From the NCBI RefSeq assembly GCF_000156335.1, contig NZ_DS999213.1:3278111-3342110 (forward strand): DNA of 64,000 bases, given 5' to 3'. Position numbers and translations under genes: made by a program. The notes below the pieces were generated by a model. It did not search any database and had not been told where the DNA came from. It saw only the letters and a list, made by a program, of their open reading frames with translations. Positions 50,665-61,324 of this stretch are shown in pieces (position 1 is the first letter of the stretch; the number at the start of each line of letters is the position of its first letter). Origin of the DNA: Roseobacter sp. GAI101. Its GTDB lineage: Bacteria; Pseudomonadota; Alphaproteobacteria; Rhodobacterales; Rhodobacteraceae.

Positions 50665-51879
50665 ATGACGACAATGTCCGACCCTCAACAGGGATCGTTC
50701 CGGCTGTCGATGTTGCTGAACGACACCCGGTATAGATCCTACACTTTCCAGTTTATCGCTTTGATGCTGCTGATCGCGTTGATGGCCTTTTTGGGTATCA
50801 ACCTGGTGCGCAACCTTGCAGAGGCCGGACTTAATATTTCATACGACTTTCTGGGCGTGCCTGCGGGTTACGATATCAACCAGACATTAATCGACTATAA
50901 CAGCCAATCCACAAACCTGCGGGCTGCAGTGGTCGGGATCATCAACACGCTGTTGGTTGCATTCCTCGCCTGTTTGACCGCGACCATTCTGGGCGTGATC
51001 GCCGGTGTGGCCCGTCTGTCGAACAACTGGCTCGTGTCCAAGTTGATGGCGGTTTATGTCGAAATCTTCCGCAACATCCCCGTGCTGATCTGGATCCTCA
51101 TGATCTACACGCTGATGACTGCGGTGCTGCCTGCGCCCAATGCGTTCCGCGGTGACAACCCCAGTTCCAGCATGCTTTTCGATGCTTTCGCCTTTACCAA
51201 CCGCGGTGTCTACATTCCTGCGCCTGTCTGGGGGCCGGGGTCGATGATTGTGGTTGCGACGTTTACCCTGTCGATCATCGCCGTTTTTCTCTATCGTCGA
51301 TATGCGGTGAAATTGCTGTTTGAAACCGGCAAGCTGCTGCCACTGGGCTGGCCGACGCTGGCCATCCTGATCGTGCCGACGCTGCTTGTGTTCTTTGTCA
51401 TGGGCAGCCCCATCGGGCTGGATTATCCGGCACTACGCGGTTTCAACTTTCAGGGCGGTCTCCAGATTGGTGCACCGTTGATCGCACTTTGGCTGGCCTT
51501 GTCGGTATATACCGGGGCCTTTATCGCTGAAAACGTCCGTGCGGGCATTCAGGCGATCTCGAAAGGGCAAACCGAAGCGGCGGCGTCCCTCGGCCTGCGT
51601 CCAAAGCGCGTGATGAACCTTGTGGTACTGCCCCAAGCGCTGCGGGTGATCATTCCGCCGCTGATTTCGCAGTACCTGAACATTACCAAGAACTCGTCCC
51701 TGGCGATTGCCGTGGGCTATGCGGACATCACTGCGACGCTGGGCGGGATTACCCTGAACCAGACGGGCCGCGCGATTGAATGCGTTCTGCTGCTGATGCT
51801 GTTCTATCTCACGATCTCGCTGTCGATTTCCGCGATCATGAACGTCTACAACAATAACGTCAGCCTGAAGGAGCGGTAA
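50665..51879 (+). CDS. bztB: Amino-acid ABC transporter permease (BztB-like)
   Basis: A 404-residue inner-membrane protein. It carries the permease EAA loop as EAAASLGLRPKRVMNLVVLPQALR (in part) near residue 305. The N-terminal part has extra helices, as usual for BztB/AapQ. It pairs with BztC to form the translocation pore. Confidence 0.93.
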   Translation: MTTMSDPQQGSFRLSMLLNDTRYRSYTFQFIALMLLIALMAFLGINLVRNLAEAGLNISYDFLGVPAGYDINQTLIDYNSQSTNLRAAVVGIINTLLVAFLACLTATILGVIAGVARLSNNWLVSKLMAVYVEIFRNIPVLIWILMIYTLMTAVLPAPNAFRGDNPSSSMLFDAFAFTNRGVYIPAPVWGPGSMIVVATFTLSIIAVFLYRRYAVKLLFETGKLLPLGWPTLAILIVPTLLVFFVMGSPIGLDYPALRGFNFQGGLQIGAPLIALWLALSVYTGAFIAENVRAGIQAISKGQTEAAASLGLRPKRVMNLVVLPQALRVIIPPLISQYLNITKNSSLAIAVGYADITATLGGITLNQTGRAIECVLLLMLFYLTISLSISAIMNVYNNNVSLKER

Positions 51880-51880
51880 G

Positions 51881-53176
51881 ATGTCAGATACACATGCCCA
51901 AACCGTTACCTTTGTCCGCGATACGATGCTGCCCCAGGCCGCACCGCCATCGACGGCGCAAGGTCCGGTCAAATGGATGCGCGACAGCCTGTTTTCGTCC
52001 ATCCCCTACACGATCCTGACGATTGCGGCGCTTTATGCGATATTCGTTCTCTTGTCGGGTTTTCTGCCATGGCTATTGGGGGGCGTCTGGACGACCTCGA
52101 ACATCCGCGAATGCCGCGAAGTGCTTGATGGCGCGAGGGGGGGCTGTTTTTCGGTCCTGGCCGAGCGTTGGAATCAGCTTCTGTTCGGCATCGCCTATCC
52201 GCAGGACGGCTACTGGAGACCGACACTGGCCTTTATTCTGCTGTTTGTCGCGGTATCGCCGGTCCTGTTCGCGGCCGTGCCGCGCAAGCTTTTGATCGTG
52301 ACGTTGCTTTATCCTTTCGTTGCGTTCTGGCTGATCTGGGGCGGCTCGCTTTTGGTGCCACTTGCGGCATTGATCAGCCTTTGCGTCGGCTATCTGGTCT
52401 ATAGCAAGCTGGTCAAAACCAGCTTTGCAGCGGGGCTGGCCGCAGGCGTAGCCACGGCGGTTTTCATCTGGTTCATCGCCGGCTTCATTACACCCGGCCT
52501 GTCGGGGGTTCTCGCACTCGAGGAAGTCGCGTCGCGGAACATGGGGGGCTTCATGCTCAACATGATCCTCGGGGTCATCTGTGTGTCGCTGTCGCTGCCC
52601 CTGGGCATCCTGCTGGCGCTTGGCCGTCAATCCAGCCTGCCGATCATCAAGCTGATCTGCGTGGTCTTCATCGAATTCATCCGCGGCGTGCCGCTGATCA
52701 CCCTGCTGTTTGTGGCAAACGTGGTCTTGGCGTATTTCTTGCCGCCGGGCACGAACTTTGACCTTATCCTGCGCGTGATCATCATGATCACCATGTTCGC
52801 CTCGGCCTATATCGCCGAAGTGATCCGGGGCGGTCTGGCCGCATTGCCGCGTGGCCAATACGAGGGGGCCGAAAGCCTTGGCCTTGATTATGCGCAGTCG
52901 ATGCGTCTGATCATCCTGCCCCAAGCGCTGAAGATCTCGATCCCCGGTATCGTCAACGTGGCGGTTGGCCTGTTCAAGGATACCACGCTCGTTTCGATCA
53001 TTTCGATGTTCGATCTGGTGGGGATGATCCGGGGTCCGATCCTTGCTTCGACCGACTGGAACGGCGTCTATTGGGAACTCTGGGGCTTTGCCGCCGCTCT
53101 GTTCTTTGTCGTCTGCTATGGCATTTCGCAATATTCACAATGGCTGGAACGTCAACTCCAGACCGACCACCGTTAA
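51881..53176 (+). CDS. bztC: Amino-acid ABC transporter permease (BztC-like)
   Basis: A 431-residue permease. The EAA-type loop is GAESLGLDYAQSMRLIILPQALK (in part), and the long N-terminal half holds additional helices. It starts one base after bztB and is followed by the ATPase. Confidence 0.93.
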   Translation: MSDTHAQTVTFVRDTMLPQAAPPSTAQGPVKWMRDSLFSSIPYTILTIAALYAIFVLLSGFLPWLLGGVWTTSNIRECREVLDGARGGCFSVLAERWNQLLFGIAYPQDGYWRPTLAFILLFVAVSPVLFAAVPRKLLIVTLLYPFVAFWLIWGGSLLVPLAALISLCVGYLVYSKLVKTSFAAGLAAGVATAVFIWFIAGFITPGLSGVLALEEVASRNMGGFMLNMILGVICVSLSLPLGILLALGRQSSLPIIKLICVVFIEFIRGVPLITLLFVANVVLAYFLPPGTNFDLILRVIIMITMFASAYIAEVIRGGLAALPRGQYEGAESLGLDYAQSMRLIILPQALKISIPGIVNVAVGLFKDTTLVSIISMFDLVGMIRGPILASTDWNGVYWELWGFAAALFFVVCYGISQYSQWLERQLQTDHR

Positions 53177-53191
53177 GGAAAGGCTGATATT

Positions 53192-53962
53192 ATGGCTGAA
53201 CAAGCACAAGCACTAAAGGTCTCGGACGAGGTCGCCATCAGCATCGAGAAGATGAACAAATGGTACGGCACATTTCACGTGCTGCGCGACATTGATCTGA
53301 CCGTCTACCGTGGTGAACGTATCGTTATTGCGGGCCCGTCCGGGTCGGGCAAGTCGACGCTGATCCGCTGCATCAATGCCTTGGAAGAGCACCAGAAAGG
53401 CCGGATTGAAGTCGACGGCACGGTGTTGTCGTCGGATGTGAAAAACATCGACAAGATCCGGTCGGAGGTTGGCATGTGCTTTCAGCACTTCAACCTGTTT
53501 CCGCATCTGACGATCCTGGAAAACTGCACGCTGGCCCCGATCTGGGTCCGCAAGACACCCAAGAAACAGGCCGAGGAAATCGCGATGCATTTCCTTGAAA
53601 AGGTCAAGATCCCGGATCAGGCCGATAAATATCCTGGCCAGCTTTCCGGTGGCCAGCAACAGCGTGTGGCGATTGCCCGCAGCCTGTGCATGCGTCCGCG
53701 CATCATGCTGTTCGACGAACCCACGTCGGCGCTAGACCCCGAAATGATCAAGGAAGTCCTGGACACGATGGTCGAACTTGCCGAAGAAGGCATGACCATG
53801 CTTTGCGTCACCCACGAGATGGGCTTTGCCCGTCAGGTCGCCAACCGCGTGATCTTTATGGATGAAGGCCAGATTGTTGAGCAGAACGAGCCTGAAGAGT
53901 TCTTCAACAACCCGCAAAGCCCACGGACAAAGCTGTTCCTGAGCCAAATTCTGGGTCACTGA
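53192..53962 (+). CDS. bztD: Amino-acid ABC transporter ATP-binding protein (BztD-like)
   Basis: A 256-residue ATPase. Walker A is GPSGSGKST (48-56), the Q-loop is [12 protein letters not shown], the ABC signature is LSGGQQQR and Walker B is [14 protein letters not shown], with the H-loop in CVTHEMGFA. It ends the operon; a GC-rich hairpin follows. Confidence 0.95.
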   Translation: MAEQAQALKVSDEVAISIEKMNKWYGTFHVLRDIDLTVYRGERIVIAGPSGSGKSTLIRCINALEEHQKGRIEVDGTVLSSDVKNIDKIRSEVGMCFQHFNLFPHLTILENCTLAPIWVRKTPKKQAEEIAMHFLEKVKIPDQADKYPGQLSGGQQQRVAIARSLCMRPRIMLFDEPTSALDPEMIKEVLDTMVELAEEGMTMLCVTHEMGFARQVANRVIFMDEGQIVEQNEPEEFFNNPQSPRTKLFLSQILGH

Positions 53963-53972
53963 GAAGAATGAG

Positions 53973-53992
53973 AGGCGGGGGCAACCCCGCCT
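53973..53992. terminator. Hairpin between convergent bztD and the histidine phosphatase gene
   Basis: AGGCGGGG-GCAA-CCCCGCCT is perfect, with its last base in the reverse gene's stop codon. It may act on both strands, but the T-run is short. Confidence 0.6.
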
Positions 53993-54495
53993 TAATTCGG
54001 TTTCGGCAGGTCTCGGGGCACAACGATATGGGTGACTTTGCCCAAGTGCCAGTCGATGTCTGTCCAATTTTCAACGTCAAATGTGATCGCGATCGTCGCC
54101 CCGGTCGGATAGTGGTGCATGCCGTCCCGGTTTGGGGGCGTTTTGACAATTTGTTCGGCCATATCGGCGATGCCGGGATTATGCCCCAATAACAGGACTG
54201 TATCCCCATCGGCAGTTTGAAGAGTCGCCAGTATCTTTTCTGCATCCGCCAGATACAAGTCTTTAACAAAGTTGATGTCGGGCTGATCCTCAAGCTTGAG
54301 CAAGGCCAGAGTGTCGCGCGTGCGTGTTGCAGTTGAACAAAGCACGGTATCCGGCCTCAGGTCCTTTTCCTTCAGCCATATTCCCAACGAGGCGGCATTT
54401 GATTTGCCGCGCTCGTTAAGCGTCCGTTCATGGTCGTCTGTTTCAGGTCCGGGCCAATCCGACTTTGCATGGCGCATGAGTATCAGGCGTTTCAT
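53992..54495 (-). CDS. SixA-like histidine phosphatase
   Basis: A 167-residue protein of the histidine phosphatase superfamily. The catalytic motif is LILMRHAKSDW, with R8-H9. TLNERGK and CSTATRTRDTLALL follow, and the second histidine is in LLLGHNPGI. SixA removes phosphate from histidine phosphotransfer domains in other bacteria; the target here is unknown. It starts one base after the argB stop, at ATG 54495. Confidence 0.85.
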   Translation of the reverse strand: MKRLILMRHAKSDWPGPETDDHERTLNERGKSNAASLGIWLKEKDLRPDTVLCSTATRTRDTLALLKLEDQPDINFVKDLYLADAEKILATLQTADGDTVLLLGHNPGIADMAEQIVKTPPNRDGMHHYPTGATIAITFDVENWTDIDWHLGKVTHIVVPRDLPKPN

Positions 54496-54496
54496 G

Positions 54497-55360
54497 TTAT
54501 CCTTGTCGAATGATGCTGCCTGCACCGTGCTCGGTGAAAAGTTCCAGCAGGCAGGCATTGGGCGCGCGACCATCAAGGATGACGGCAGCGCGAACGCCCC
54601 CTTCGATCGCGTTAAGCGCTGTTTCGGTTTTCGGGATCATACCGCCCGCAATTGTACCGTCCTTGATCATGTCGCGAATTTGCGCTGCGGTCAGTTCCGT
54701 CAGTACTTCGCCCTGTGCATTCTTGACGCCCGCCACATCAGTAAGCAGCAACAACCGGTCTGCCTTGAGCGCTGCAGCGATGGCACCGGCAGCGGTGTCC
54801 CCGTTAATATTGAAGGTCTCGCCATTCCGGCCCATCCCGAGAGGCGCAATCACGGGGATGATCCCCTTGTCGGCCAGATCGCGCAGAAGACGGGGATTTA
54901 CTTCGGTAGGGGCACCAACAAGGCCCAGTTCGGGGTCTTCCTGATCGCAGATGATCAGACCACTGTCCTTGCCCGACACGCCCACACAGCGGCCGCCTTG
55001 GGCGGTGATGGCCTGAACGATGCGCGCGTTCACAAGACCGGACAGGACCATTTCAACCACTTCCATGGTCGCTGCATCAGTGACCCGCTTGCCGTTTATG
55101 AACTCCGATTTGATGTCCAACCGACGAAGCATGTCATTGATCATCGGTCCGCCACCGTGAATGATCACGGGGTTCACACCAACCTGTCGCATCAGGGCGA
55201 CATCACGGGCGAATTCTTCCATCGCCTCGTCGCTGCCCATGGCATGGCCGCCCAGCTTTATCACAACGGTCGCATCAGCGTAGCGCTGCAGATAGGGCAG
55301 GGCCTGGCTTAGGGTTTGGGCGGTAGCGATCCAGTCGCGGTTCATGTCTTGTTTTCTCAT
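54497..55360 (-). CDS. argB: Acetylglutamate kinase
   Basis: A 287-residue enzyme of arginine biosynthesis that phosphorylates N-acetylglutamate. It shows [22 protein letters not shown] and the C-terminal [23 protein letters not shown] (in part). I place the start at ATG 55360, behind GAGGCAAAGA; ATG 55345 is the alternative. It follows engB on the same strand. Confidence 0.95.
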   Translation of the reverse strand: MRKQDMNRDWIATAQTLSQALPYLQRYADATVVIKLGGHAMGSDEAMEEFARDVALMRQVGVNPVIIHGGGPMINDMLRRLDIKSEFINGKRVTDAATMEVVEMVLSGLVNARIVQAITAQGGRCVGVSGKDSGLIICDQEDPELGLVGAPTEVNPRLLRDLADKGIIPVIAPLGMGRNGETFNINGDTAAGAIAAALKADRLLLLTDVAGVKNAQGEVLTELTAAQIRDMIKDGTIAGGMIPKTETALNAIEGGVRAAVILDGRAPNACLLELFTEHGAGSIIRQG

Positions 55361-55388
55361 TCTTTGCCTCGGTGACCTCGCCGGAGCA

Positions 55389-56039
55389 TTACTCCAACGT
55401 GGCGATGATGGCACGAAGCGTGGGAATGCCCCAGCCCTTTTCCGACGACGTTACAACGATTTCCGGATAGGCGGCCGGGTGTTTGGCCAAGGCACCGCGT
55501 ACCTGGTCCAAAATCTTCGCGCGTTCAACTTCCTTGACCTTGTCGGCCTTTGTCAAAACGCATTGAAAGGTCACTGCCGAACTGTCGAGCAGGGACATGA
55601 TTTCTTCGTCGACCTTTTTGACCCCGTGGCGGGCGTCAATCAGGACAAAGGCGCGGCGCAGGGTCTGGCGACCGGACAGATATTGCTTGAGCAGCCGTTG
55701 CCATTTTTCCACGATGGGCAGGGGCGCGTTGGCATAGCCGTAGCCGGGCAGGTCGACCAGATAATGATCTTCTCCGGCGGTGAAATAGTTGATCTCTTGT
55801 GTGCGGCCAGGTGTGTTGGAGGCCCGCGCAAGTGCCTTCATCCCGGTAAGCGCATTAATCAGCGTGGATTTCCCGACGTTTGACCGGCCGGCAAAGCAAA
55901 CTTCCATCCGGTCGGCAGGGGGCAGGCCGTCCATCGCGACCACGCCTTTGACGAATTGGGTTTCGCCAGCGAACAGCAGGCGGCCTTTTTCAGCCGTGAA
56001 CGCGTCGGGTTCGTCTGCGATTTTGAACTGGATTTGCAT
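55389..56039 (-). CDS. engB: Ribosome-biogenesis GTPase EngB (YihA/YsxC)
   Basis: A 216-residue GTPase for 50S assembly. G1 is GRSNVGKST (51-59), G3 is DLPGYGYA and G4 is LTKADK. The start overlaps the stop of the MOSC gene by one base, so the two are coupled. Confidence 0.95.
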   Translation of the reverse strand: MQIQFKIADEPDAFTAEKGRLLFAGETQFVKGVVAMDGLPPADRMEVCFAGRSNVGKSTLINALTGMKALARASNTPGRTQEINYFTAGEDHYLVDLPGYGYANAPLPIVEKWQRLLKQYLSGRQTLRRAFVLIDARHGVKKVDEEIMSLLDSSAVTFQCVLTKADKVKEVERAKILDQVRGALAKHPAAYPEIVVTSSEKGWGIPTLRAIIATLE

Positions 56040-56791
56040 CAGATCACCTTTGCTGTGTCGCCAAGCGCGATGTCGCCTGTGGTTATGACTTCGGCGTAAA
56101 CGCCAAAATTCCGGTGGCCGAACTGGCTGCTCAAGATATCCAGAGTAGCCGTATCGCGCAGGCCTGTGATGGGGTTCGTGTTGGTCACTTGGCAGCGTTC
56201 GATCGGTTCGCGCACACGCAGCACGGCAGAGCCTATGCTGATGTCACGCCCGATCCAACCCAGTTCGACCCATTCTGCCAGATCGTCGAGCCAGATGTTA
56301 CCGCGCCAGCGTTCCTTTGTGATCGAGGTGCCCAAGGCATCTGCAACGGCGCTATGAGACGCCGCATTCATGATCGAAATCGAAGGATAGGTCGTGTCGG
56401 TCATGCCGCGTCCCTGCACACGTACGATGCCCCTGGGCTGCGCACGGTTGGAAGGGCAAAGCGGTGCGACCCACGCCAGAAAACGGTCGCTGTCGGCTGG
56501 ATTGTCCGGGTTAAAAGACAGCGGCTCAAGGTCCTGATGGGTGAGGGTCACCATCTGTGTTTCTTCGTCCAGCTTTGCCCAGATACCCGCAAGGGCGGGG
56601 GTCCGTGCACCAATCATGAAGTTATTGTAGCTCGCCCAGGCGGGGCTTTCCGTGCTGAATTTAGAGACCTCATGCGTTACCGCCCACGCGCGATCCCAAG
56701 GCATGGTCTTGCCTTGGGTCAGGTGCACATGCTTGATCGCCTCGCGCCCGTGGCTCTTTATGGGATGCCGGTAAAGGGCGCGGACGTGCAT
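56039..56791 (-). CDS. MOSC-domain protein
   Basis: A 250-residue protein. The N-terminal beta-barrel half starts VRALYRHPIKSHGRE. The MOSC domain contains RWRGNIWLDDLAEWVELGW and a likely metal/cofactor-linked Cys in IERCQVTNTNP. MOSC proteins handle molybdenum-cofactor or sulfur chemistry. The gene overlaps yidC by one base upstream and engB by one base downstream. Confidence 0.85.
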   Translation of the reverse strand: MHVRALYRHPIKSHGREAIKHVHLTQGKTMPWDRAWAVTHEVSKFSTESPAWASYNNFMIGARTPALAGIWAKLDEETQMVTLTHQDLEPLSFNPDNPADSDRFLAWVAPLCPSNRAQPRGIVRVQGRGMTDTTYPSISIMNAASHSAVADALGTSITKERWRGNIWLDDLAEWVELGWIGRDISIGSAVLRVREPIERCQVTNTNPITGLRDTATLDILSSQFGHRNFGVYAEVITTGDIALGDTAKVI

Positions 56792-58641
56792 TACTTCTTG
56801 CCTTTGCTCGGTGCCTTGGTGTCATTCGCTGCGGCCTTGGCCTTGCGTTTGGCCCCACCGGTTATGTTCCCTAGAAGGTCCGGTTTATAGCCCTGGCTGC
56901 GCATGATCAGGTATTGCTGTGTGAAGGTGATCGTGTTGTTTGCGATCCAGTACACAACCAGACCCGATGCAAAACCACCCAGCATGAACATGAAGACCCA
57001 TGGCATCCACGCAAAGATCATCTGCTGCGTGGGGTCTGTGGGGGCCGGGTTCAGTTTCTGCTGCAGGAACATCGAGATGCCCAGAAGCAGTGGCAGAATA
57101 CCGATGAAGATCAACGCCATGACGCTGCCGGCCTCGGGCACACCCCAGGGAAGCAAGCCATAGAAGTTGAAGATCGAGGTCGGATCAGGGGCGCTGAGGT
57201 CCTGGAATGGGCCAAAGAACGGCGCGTGACGCAGTTCCAGTGTGACAAAGATCACCTTGTATAGCGAGAAGAAGATCGGGATCTGCATGATGATGGGCAA
57301 ACACCCTGCAGCCGGATTGACCTTTTCGCGCTTGTAGAGCTCCATCATGCCTTGCTGAAGTTTCTGGCGGTCGTCGCCGGCATCCTTCTTCAACTTCTCC
57401 ATCTGCGGCTGCAGTTCCTTCATCTTGGCCATCGAGACGTAGGATTTGTAGGCGAGCGGGAAAAGCAGTGCTTTGATCAGAAGGGTCAGGCCGATGATGG
57501 CGACACCCATGTTCCCGATCAGGATATTCAGGTGGTGGAGGACCCAAAAGATCGGTTTGGTCAGGAAAAAGAACCAACCCCAGTCGATCGAGTCGACGAA
57601 CTTGTAAACGCCGGCGGCCTCGTAGTCGCGTAGTGCTTCCCATTCCTTTGCACCGGCGAAAAGCTGCGTCGACACCGAGGCAGAGCTGCCAGCGGCGATG
57701 ACCTGCGTCGGCAGTACCGCTTCGGTCTGGAAGATGTCGGTACGGGGCAGATATTTGGCGGTCAGGCGCGATTGTTGTGCCGGGTCGGGGATCAGGTTGG
57801 TCATGAAGTAGTGACCGGTGAAGCCGATCCATCCGTTCGTGACGCCATCAATACGCTTTGACGGCACGCCACCGACCGGGTCAAGGTCAGGAATGTCTTC
57901 CCAACCGGTCTCGATCAGCTCGCCATTGTTCATGGCGACCATGCCTTCGTGCAGGATAAAGAAATTCTGGGCATCGGTCGGAATGCCATGGCGTGCGATG
58001 ATGCCATAGGGCGCAAGGGTGACCGAAGTTTCGGATGTGTTCTGAACCGATTGTTCGACTTCGAACATGAAGTTCTCGTCGACCGAGATCACCCGTGAAA
58101 AGACCTGACCGGCACCATTGTCCCAGGTCATGGTCACAGGGCTGCCGACAGAAAGCGTGTCGCCGGACGCAAGGGACCAAAGCGTGTTGGGGCCGGGGAC
58201 CTGTTCTGGCGCGATGCCAGCACCTGCGGCCCACCCATAAAGCGCATAGTAGGCGTCGTCGGTGCCTGCTGGCGACAAAAGCGTGACGATCGGCGCATCA
58301 TCTTCGATTGTGGTGCGGTAATCTTTCAGCCTGAGGTCATCGATCCGCCCCCCCAGCAAAGAAATCGATCCTGTCAGGCGGCTTGTTTCTACGGGCACGC
58401 GTGGTGCCTGTTCCAGCGAATCTGCGCGTGTTTCTTCCGGATCAGCAGTCGTTGCCGGAAGCGCTGTCCCCGCAGGAACCGCTGCGTCAGGGGTCGTGAC
58501 ATCTGTTGGCGCGGTCGCGGAAATCTCTGTTCCGTCAAGTGGCGTGTTCGGCTCTGGCGGTGGGAAAAGTAAAAACCACCCAAGGATCACTATGAAACTT
58601 AGAACCGTCGCAATGATGAGATTCTTGTTCTGATCGTCCAT
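56791..58641 (-). CDS. yidC: Membrane protein insertase YidC
   Basis: A 616-residue YidC. There is an N-terminal membrane anchor (about 7-24) and a long periplasmic domain. The C-terminal insertase core has five helices (PLAYKSYVSMAKMKELQPQM, VNPAAGCLPIIMQIPIF). The C-terminal tail is Lys-rich. It is separated from rpmH-rnpA-yidD by ttcA and an EAL gene, unlike the compact arrangement in E. coli. Confidence 0.96.
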   Translation of the reverse strand: MDDQNKNLIIATVLSFIVILGWFLLFPPPEPNTPLDGTEISATAPTDVTTPDAAVPAGTALPATTADPEETRADSLEQAPRVPVETSRLTGSISLLGGRIDDLRLKDYRTTIEDDAPIVTLLSPAGTDDAYYALYGWAAGAGIAPEQVPGPNTLWSLASGDTLSVGSPVTMTWDNGAGQVFSRVISVDENFMFEVEQSVQNTSETSVTLAPYGIIARHGIPTDAQNFFILHEGMVAMNNGELIETGWEDIPDLDPVGGVPSKRIDGVTNGWIGFTGHYFMTNLIPDPAQQSRLTAKYLPRTDIFQTEAVLPTQVIAAGSSASVSTQLFAGAKEWEALRDYEAAGVYKFVDSIDWGWFFFLTKPIFWVLHHLNILIGNMGVAIIGLTLLIKALLFPLAYKSYVSMAKMKELQPQMEKLKKDAGDDRQKLQQGMMELYKREKVNPAAGCLPIIMQIPIFFSLYKVIFVTLELRHAPFFGPFQDLSAPDPTSIFNFYGLLPWGVPEAGSVMALIFIGILPLLLGISMFLQQKLNPAPTDPTQQMIFAWMPWVFMFMLGGFASGLVVYWIANNTITFTQQYLIMRSQGYKPDLLGNITGGAKRKAKAAANDTKAPSKGKK

Positions 58642-58756
58642 TTGACCGCCACCCGATGTCTATAATATCAGCGTGGGTTCAACAGAGTGCAGCACCAAAG
58701 GTCAAGCAGATTCGGGGCAGGTTGTTCTGGAATGGCCTATTGGACTGGCAATACAC

Positions 58757-60304
58757 TCAGGGTTTCCCGTCCATTATCCGAGGGACCTCGCGCAGTTTGG
58801 TGCAATGTGTCTCAATCCAGCTTAATGTCTGCTCTATGGGCATCGGGCGGGCAATCCCAAATCCTTGTACATGATCACATCCCAATTGCGCCAGAATGAC
58901 GTGTTCCCCAACGCTTTCGACGCCTTCGGCCAGGGTTTCGACGCCCAACCGTTCGGCCATCGTCAGGATGGCGCTGATCATACGCTGCTGTTCCGGGTCC
59001 CTGTCCGCTTTCATCACGAAAGAGCGATCAATCTTGATGCGATTTACCGAGAACCGGCGGATCGACGCAATGGACGCGTGGCCGGTGCCAAAATCATCAA
59101 GGTCAATGCGGCAACCCAGCTTGCCTAGCGCATTGATGTTGCGGGTGATCATGTCATCCGGTGCGCTGGCGACGACGGTTTCAAGGATTTCTATGGCTAG
59201 ACGGTCGGGCGTCAGGTCAAAACGATCCAGTTCCCAAGTGATCTTTTCAATCAGACGGGGATTGCTGAGTTCGGAACCTGCAAAATTCACCCCGATCTGG
59301 GGTACTTTTACGCCCGCTGTATCCCACGTCTTCAGTGCAGCAAACGAATGGTACATCATCAATTCTGCGAGACGCTCAAGAAGTTCGGCGCGTTCCAAGG
59401 CTTGCAGAAAATCGGACGGGTTAAGGACGCCCCGGGTTGGATGCACCCAACGCGCAAGGGCTTCGAATCCGGTGATTTCGCCCGTGTCGGTAGAGATTTG
59501 CGGTTGAAACCACGGCATAATCTGACCGTCTTCCAATGCCTGGGCGACTTCTTCCATAAGGGCATTGGAATGTTCCGGTTGCGGCAGCATCTTGGTCGAG
59601 AACGCGCGTATTGCCGAAGGGCCACGGCGGAGCGCGGCGGAAAGCGCTGTCGAAGCTGCCTCCAGCCATGCGTCGCCATTTTTTTCGGGGGTCCGGGACT
59701 GCTGGCAAAAACCCACCGAAACGGAGATGTAGATTACTGTCCCATCTACGGAAACGGGTTCTTCCATCGCGCGCTGCAGACGGCCTGCCATCTGGATGCA
59801 AAGTTCTAGATCCAGGTGGCGAACAGGGTCGAGGCAGACGCCAAACCGTGAGTCATCGAGAACACCGACGCAATCCCGGTCACGCAGCGCAGCAATCAGC
59901 CTTTCGCCGGTCCGCGCAATGACCTGATCCGCGGCTGCTTTGCCGTAGCGGTCATTCAATTCGCCAAACTCTTCGACCGCAAAGGCAAAGGTGGCAGATT
60001 TCCAGCCCAATTCCTCTGTCCGATCGAATACCTGATTTGTAAGTTCTTCAAATGCGCTGCGTTGCAACAAGCCTGTTATGCCGTCGCGCGCGTACAAAAG
60101 CGATGCCGTAGGGCCGTGAAATCCACCCAAAAAAAGATAGGCCAAGGGGATCGCTGCCGCACAGATCAGCAGCGCACCTTCGCCCCCGAACCAGAAAGTA
60201 GCCAGGCAGATCGCCGGCAGGAAGGCCAAGGCGGGCGGACCAGACATCACGATGGAAAGTTTTCGTGCCCATCTGAGAAGCTTCGTTTCCAGTCTTTGCG
60301 CCAT
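58757..60304 (-). CDS. Cyclic-di-GMP phosphodiesterase (degenerate GGDEF plus EAL)
   Basis: A 515-residue protein. Two or more N-terminal helices lie at about 15-60. A GGDEF domain follows whose active motif is DDSRF instead of GGDEF, so it is probably not a cyclase. The EAL domain begins near 250 and keeps FEALARW, VNFAGSELSN, AIEILETV, DLDDFGTG, KIDRSFV and LAEGVE, the residues needed for metal binding and hydrolysis. It is likely a phosphodiesterase. It is not part of an obvious operon. Confidence 0.88.
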   Translation of the reverse strand: MAQRLETKLLRWARKLSIVMSGPPALAFLPAICLATFWFGGEGALLICAAAIPLAYLFLGGFHGPTASLLYARDGITGLLQRSAFEELTNQVFDRTEELGWKSATFAFAVEEFGELNDRYGKAAADQVIARTGERLIAALRDRDCVGVLDDSRFGVCLDPVRHLDLELCIQMAGRLQRAMEEPVSVDGTVIYISVSVGFCQQSRTPEKNGDAWLEAASTALSAALRRGPSAIRAFSTKMLPQPEHSNALMEEVAQALEDGQIMPWFQPQISTDTGEITGFEALARWVHPTRGVLNPSDFLQALERAELLERLAELMMYHSFAALKTWDTAGVKVPQIGVNFAGSELSNPRLIEKITWELDRFDLTPDRLAIEILETVVASAPDDMITRNINALGKLGCRIDLDDFGTGHASIASIRRFSVNRIKIDRSFVMKADRDPEQQRMISAILTMAERLGVETLAEGVESVGEHVILAQLGCDHVQGFGIARPMPIEQTLSWIETHCTKLREVPRIMDGKP

Positions 60305-60434
60305 GCAACCGATCCCCCTGCCAATGCGACCGTGCGCACTGCTAGGATTTTTTTAGCGCAGGTCGGGTGTCGGGGGGGTTAATGTTCTCTTTTTGATCTT
60401 CGAGAAATGCAAAAATTTTGAAATAGATTGCAGA

Positions 60435-61262
60435 CTAGGAGTTTCGGACCAGTGCATTGAAATCAAACAGTTCAGGATCCAAAAGATGTGAGGGCCGTGC
60501 ATTCATCAACGCGCGGAACATCACTTGGCGGCGGCCGGGGCTGTTTGTCTCCCAGCCATCCAGAATCGCCTTGACCTGTTGGCGTTGCAGACCGTCCTGC
60601 GACCCGCAAAGGTCGCACGGAATAATGGGGTAATTCATCGCTTTCGAGAATTTTTCGCAATCTATTTCAGCGACATGCGCCAAGGGGCGGTACACGAACA
60701 GATCGCCTTCTTCATTGACCAGTTTCGGCGGCATCGTCGCAAGGCGACCACCGTGGAAAAGATTCATGAAAAACGTCTCAAGGATGTCATCGCGGTGATG
60801 GCCAAGGACCACGGCGGTGCAGCCTTCCTCGCGGGCGATACGGTACAGGTTACCGCGGCGCAATCGGCTGCACAGCGCACAAAATGTCCGGCCCGACGGA
60901 ATTTTATCCATGACGATCGAATAGGTGTCCTGGTATTCGATCCGGTGTTTTACGCCCATTTTCTCGAGAAACTCGGGCAGCACGGTGGCGGGGAAATTCG
61001 GCTGCCCCTGATCCAGATTGCACGCCAGAATCTCAACTGGCAGCAAGCCGCGCCATTGCAGTTCGTGAAGGACTGCCAGCAAGGTATAGCTGTCCTTGCC
61101 GCCGGACAGACAGACCAGCCATTTGCCGCCCGGTTCTATCATGCCGTATTGGTCAATCGCCTCGCGCGTCTGACGCACAAGGCGTTTACGCAGCTTGCGG
61201 AATTCAGTGCTTTGGGGGGCACCGTGGAAAAGCGGGTGAATGTCGTCAGGTTGATCCAGCAT
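60435..61262 (-). CDS. ttcA: tRNA 2-thiocytidine(32) synthetase TtcA
   Basis: A 275-residue enzyme that thiolates C32 of some tRNAs. It contains the PP-loop [10 protein letters not shown] and the Fe-S ligand Cys in [30 protein letters not shown] is also present. The length is close to the family norm. It is a reverse-strand single gene between the EAL gene and the lipoprotein gene. Confidence 0.92.
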   Translation of the reverse strand: MLDQPDDIHPLFHGAPQSTEFRKLRKRLVRQTREAIDQYGMIEPGGKWLVCLSGGKDSYTLLAVLHELQWRGLLPVEILACNLDQGQPNFPATVLPEFLEKMGVKHRIEYQDTYSIVMDKIPSGRTFCALCSRLRRGNLYRIAREEGCTAVVLGHHRDDILETFFMNLFHGGRLATMPPKLVNEEGDLFVYRPLAHVAEIDCEKFSKAMNYPIIPCDLCGSQDGLQRQQVKAILDGWETNSPGRRQVMFRALMNARPSHLLDPELFDFNALVRNS

Positions 61263-61324
61263 GGGTTTGGCTTAGATCATGTCACATTGCCGATCAAGCG
61301 GCGGATAGATCAAGGGGCCAGGTG

